From Nitrososphaerales archaeon (GTDB lineage Archaea; Thermoproteota; Nitrososphaeria; Nitrososphaerales; Nitrososphaeraceae): DNA of 17,375 nucleotides. The DNA lies in the NCBI GenBank assembly GCA_029237515.1, contig JARBAV010000328.1:1-17375 (forward strand), given 5' to 3'. Positions 14,662 to 17,375 of the stretch are shown here, in pieces. Made by a program: the position numbers and the translations under genes. A model generated the notes under the pieces. It ran no database searches, had not been told where the DNA came from, and saw only the letters and a program-made list of their open reading frames with translations. How positions within the stretch are numbered: position 1 is the first letter of the stretch; each line of letters starts with the position of its first letter.

Positions 14662-14669
14662 AAATATAT
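14662..14669 (+). promoter_or_regulatory. TATA-like box for lysC
   Basis: AAATATAT begins 42 bases before the TTG start at 14704, predicting a start site near 14690 and a leader of roughly 10-15 bases. No Shine-Dalgarno site is visible in that leader. Confidence 0.45.
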
Positions 14670-14703
14670 GGATTGACATGTAGCAGTTTTACGAATACAT
14701 GAT

Positions 14704-16128
14704 TTGGTTGGAGTTGTGGTAGCGAAATTCGGAGGAAGCGCACTTGGCGTGCACGGATCATTACTTCCTTCAGTTATTGAGCGGATAAGGCAACTTAAGA
14801 AGGAATCAAAAATAGTTGCCGTATTCTCTGCACCCATCATTGAATACGCTGAAAAGAATGTTTCGATGACTGATGTTGCAATAAGTAAAGGCAAAAGTTT
14901 TGCCTCTTCACAAACAGTCAATTTAGGAGTACTTAGAGGTGTATACGATGATCTATCATCGAATTATCTTAGCGCAAATTACAGACAGGAATACGTAGAA
15001 CTATTAAACTCCTTTTTTCATGAGGTGACTATATCTCTTAAACAGGCCGCAGAAAATAGGCGCTTTGTAGATGTCGTCAGATCAAGGACTTTGGCCTACA
15101 GTGGCGAAATTCCCATGTCCTATCTAATGGATTATGTTCTAAAGAGCAATGGGTTTAAATCTGAACATGTTAGCATAACACAATGGCCAATTATTACTGA
15201 TGATAATTTTGAAGGAGCAAATTTCAGCTTTGAAGAGTCTAAGAAAAGAATTTCTTATTTGTCAGATCTGATTGAAGATAACGAAGTTGTTACCATGGGA
15301 GGTTTCATAGGAAAGACATCTGATGGGCTTGAAACTACATATGAACGAGGCGGCTCTGATAGAACTGCTGCAGATATTGCAATCCTGCTTCATGACAAAT
15401 ACGACGTCAGATTAGACTTTGAGAAGGACGGTGCCGTGCAAAGTGCCGACCCTAAAGTAGTCAAGAATGAGCTACATTACGTTACTCATTTATCTTACAA
15501 TGAAGCTAGGCTCGCAGGAATGTTTGGAATGAAGATACTTGACCCAGTAGCGATAAAGGAAATCGATGACAACAATTTAGATATCCCAATTACTGTAACA
15601 GATATGTCATATCCTTCGCGCTGCACGGTCATAAAAAGGACATTGCCAAATGATGGGGATGAGAACCTAATCAAGATCGTTACCGGTAAAAAGAACTGTG
15701 CAATTGTAAGAATGGATTCAATGTCTGCTTCACATTTGTTGGCAATGCTTGAGAAGGTTAGAGAGTATCACGAATTTGTAAAACTATCCCCTTACAGAAT
15801 CGATGACCTTGAAATATCAAGAATACTCTTTTTGGATGCAGAATTCATCAGAAGGAATGAGCGGTACTTCAGAGCTTACAGCTCAAAGGTGGACATAATA
15901 TATCAAAGAGGCGTAGTTACAATGATTGGCGACAATATGTGGAAGAGTCCTCGAATTGCTTCGTTGGCAAGTAGCACTGTGGGTGAACACGGTATTAACA
16001 TTCTCAATTTAGACGCGCAAGAAGAGACGTCAAGAATACTAATAGTTGTAGAAGATTCAGGGAACAGCGTCGATAGCGCCATTAGTGCAATACATTCTCA
16101 ACGACCTAAGTTTCATGTAAAGTTATGA
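14704..16128 (+). CDS. lysC: Aspartokinase
   Basis: Phosphorylates aspartate to 4-aspartyl phosphate, the first step toward threonine, methionine and (where made from aspartate) lysine. The 474-residue protein opens with the kinase loop VAKFGGSAL (6-14), followed by GEIPMSYL (134-141) and MGGFIG (198-203), then ERGGSDRTAADIA (214-226) and the nucleotide-binding DFEKDGAVQSADP (238-250). The C-terminal part (about 323-474) holds two ACT-like segments, the second ending with STVGEHGINILNLDAQ, where feedback effectors usually bind. The start is TTG 14704: an in-frame stop lies at 14674-14676, and the ATG at 14699 is in another frame that stops at once. Length matches archaeal aspartokinases (about 470). 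No other gene of the pathway is adjacent. Which amino acid inhibits it cannot be read from the sequence. Confidence 0.94.
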   Translation: MVGVVVAKFGGSALGVHGSLLPSVIERIRQLKKESKIVAVFSAPIIEYAEKNVSMTDVAISKGKSFASSQTVNLGVLRGVYDDLSSNYLSANYRQEYVELLNSFFHEVTISLKQAAENRRFVDVVRSRTLAYSGEIPMSYLMDYVLKSNGFKSEHVSITQWPIITDDNFEGANFSFEESKKRISYLSDLIEDNEVVTMGGFIGKTSDGLETTYERGGSDRTAADIAILLHDKYDVRLDFEKDGAVQSADPKVVKNELHYVTHLSYNEARLAGMFGMKILDPVAIKEIDDNNLDIPITVTDMSYPSRCTVIKRTLPNDGDENLIKIVTGKKNCAIVRMDSMSASHLLAMLEKVREYHEFVKLSPYRIDDLEISRILFLDAEFIRRNERYFRAYSSKVDIIYQRGVVTMIGDNMWKSPRIASLASSTVGEHGINILNLDAQEETSRILIVVEDSGNSVDSAISAIHSQRPKFHVKL

Positions 16129-16524
16129 AATAACACCTTAGCTTCAAGACGTTGTAATTATGTCTTCTAAGAACAATAAAGTGTAACGATCGTGCTCCAA
16201 AGTTCTTATCCTTACAATGATCTCCAATCTGACCAATAATCAATGCAAACGGAAACATGGAAGCATGGTCTATCATCTGGAACAGTCTGTGAATCTTCTA
16301 TTCACATGGATTAGGCTAAATATGGAGGAGAAAAAAATGTACTCTTTTAATGCATTATACTGTAAGAACAATAGGGCGTCCATCAAATTAGCTAATACTA
16401 GGCCTTTTGATCTTGTCATGAAGATAAATCCATTGAATCTTAGGGCCATCCCAAGGAAAATCTCGACCAATCAGCAGGAATGCGGCTTTATATCGGCTAA
16501 TATGAAATCGGTAGCAAGATCAGA
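16129..16524. other. Intergenic region between lysC and the CPBP-like gene
   Basis: Apart from the promoter at its right end, I see no supported feature. A short dyad AAGAC/GTCTT (near 16146-16166) follows lysC and could form a weak hairpin. ORFs on both strands here lack any recognisable pattern. Confidence 0.55.
16487..16493 (+). promoter_or_regulatory. TATA box for the CPBP-like gene
   Basis: TTTATAT lies 38-32 bases before ATG 16525, predicting a leader of about 10 bases. Its presence argues that the membrane protein gene has its own promoter and that the overlapping upstream ORF is not coding. Confidence 0.45.
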
Positions 16525-17136
16525 ATGCTAGGCCAATTCGCAAATGACTTAAATCCATTACGATGGTTATCTAAATTTCATCAAACATCGATCCAATATT
16601 TGTTATTAATGTTCGGATTCTATCATTCCTTAGGTCTTATTGTTGCCCTTGCTGGTACTTTTTTGATACAAACGACTATTCCCGGATATGTGGAGCCCAA
16701 CATCCCTCGATATTTTGATTCTGTAGTATTGGCTGGCCCTATTGAAGAGTCATTATTTTTCGGTATCCCCTTGTATGGGTTAGCAAATGGAAACGCAGCA
16801 CTAATCGGAGGCATAGTTTGGATTTTTCTTCATCTCATCAATACTGAAGATTTATCCATTTTGAGTCTAGCTTACATTAATTGGTTATTTGTAATCCCTT
16901 CATTTTTTTTCAGTTTTCGGGTATGGATTTCTGGTAAGGGTTGGTTTGCAGTGGTATCGCATTCGGTTTGGAACTGCTCTTTCTTTCTTGCCGGGTGCTA
17001 TGCTGGCGAATACAAGTGCTTGCCATATGAAAATCCAAGTACACTATTAAGCGGCGCTTTTCTCGCGGCGTTGCTTGTCCTAATTACGTATTGGTTATAT
17101 CAGAAGCGGAATTACTTACTTGAAAGGAAGATATAA
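16525..17136 (+). CDS. CPBP (CAAX/Rce1-like) family intramembrane protein, variant motif
   Basis: Predicted polytopic membrane protein of the Rce1/Abi (CPBP) group, intramembrane metal-dependent proteases or their relatives. The 203-residue protein has hydrophobic spans at about 24-50, 66-88, 92-108, 113-132, 143-160 and 175-192. The three family motifs are in order: GPIEESLFFG (71-80, Glu74-Glu75), WIFLH (99-103, His103) and HSVWN (146-150, His146, Asn150). In the usual EExxxR the Arg is replaced by Phe79, and the FxxxH begins with Trp. The metal and catalytic Glu/His residues remain, so activity is possible but the substrate site may differ. ATG 16525 has a TATA box 32-38 bases upstream. 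Family roles include prenyl-protein processing, peptide self-immunity and envelope stress; nothing nearby tells which. Confidence 0.7.
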   Translation: MLGQFANDLNPLRWLSKFHQTSIQYLLLMFGFYHSLGLIVALAGTFLIQTTIPGYVEPNIPRYFDSVVLAGPIEESLFFGIPLYGLANGNAALIGGIVWIFLHLINTEDLSILSLAYINWLFVIPSFFFSFRVWISGKGWFAVVSHSVWNCSFFLAGCYAGEYKCLPYENPSTLLSGAFLAALLVLITYWLYQKRNYLLERKI

Positions 17137-17277
17137 GGCAACATTTTCTGAGCTACTTCAAATATTGAGTCGACTATTTGCGTTATACGGTAAGCGGCTA
17201 ACATACAATCAGGTCAATAGATTCAATCACACCCGAGCGTTACAGTCAAATATTAGTCCTGGCTTATTGATCCATAC

Positions 17278-17319
17278 AGCTCGGAAGCCCGGTCGAGCAC
17301 GTCATAAACGTGTGCCGAA
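17278..17319. repeat. Two adjacent hairpins near the right edge
   Basis: GCTCG (17279-17283) pairs with CGAGC (17294-17298) across 10 bases. CACGT (17298-17302) pairs with ACGTG (17308-17312) across CATAA, and outer TCG/CGA can extend the second. The two share base 17298, so they compete or stack. No gene is certain around them. Confidence 0.4.
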
Positions 17320-17375
17320 TCTAGTGGCCAAACTTAGTTGAGGGCTAGGGATTTCAGGCTCTGGATCTACAAGAA
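17302..17375 (-). CDS. Possible 3' end of a minus-strand gene
   Basis: One minus-strand frame is open from the window edge to TGA at 17302-17304, giving 24 codons that read like a polar, proline-containing C-terminal tail (LVDPEPEIPS, then LSLATRFGTRL). The stop lies within the second hairpin. Too short to identify; an open frame of this length also arises by chance. Confidence 0.15.
   Translation of the reverse strand, partial: LVDPEPEIPSPQLSLATRFGTRL

Noticed and set aside
16217..16531. 104-codon plus-strand ORF before the CPBP-like gene
   Set aside because: No recognisable pattern, no promoter spacing of its own, an overlapping minus-strand frame of similar quality, and the TATA box of the next gene lies inside it.
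17120..17341. 73-codon plus-strand ORF overlapping the end of the CPBP-like gene
   Set aside because: Basic low-pattern sequence, begins inside the real gene, and runs through the paired hairpins; likely chance.

Overview
The window looks like part of a chromosome from a Nitrososphaeria-type archaeon (Thaumarchaeota). The evidence is a DNA topoisomerase VI B-A gene pair, a class I lysyl-tRNA synthetase, a free-standing archaeal Elp3, a tRNA gene without an encoded CCA, a one-finger C2H2 protein, and a secreted protein of a type I associate with this group. AT-rich TATA-like boxes 25-40 bases before many starts, with almost no Shine-Dalgarno sites, also fit. Most of the window is housekeeping; about 11.4-17.4 kb is more accessory.

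Layout. On the minus strand at the left edge lie glmM (sugar phosphomutase) and, overlapping its end by 32 bases, thiL (thiamine-phosphate kinase, running off the window). A divergent tRNA-Thr(CGU) follows, then a gene-poor stretch holding a 10-bp degenerate tandem repeat and a possible decayed ORF. On the plus strand top6B and top6A form an operon with a 2-base gap. They converge on a minus-strand series read right to left: secreted hypothetical, purM, elp3, lysS. elp3 and lysS overlap in a stop/start junction, joining a tRNA wobble-uridine modifier to a tRNA-Lys charging enzyme.

From 11.9 to 13.6 kb is a minus-strand set: a small C2H2 zinc-finger protein, a winged-helix-like protein, and a stand-alone HD hydrolase of the SpoT/MESH1 type. 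Each has its own TATA-like element, and a perfect 9-bp dyad lies upstream. After it come, on the plus strand, a 99-residue orphan, an aspartokinase (lysC), and a CPBP/CAAX-type membrane protein with an altered first motif. The last 240 bases have no clear gene but contain two adjacent hairpins.

The most interesting points are a candidate PCNA-interacting peptide at the extreme C-terminus of Top6B, the MESH1-like HD protein with its zinc-finger and winged-helix neighbours, the two sets of dyad symmetries at 11.5 and 13.75 kb, and the elp3-lysS coupling. No CRISPR array, complete insertion sequence or rRNA was seen.
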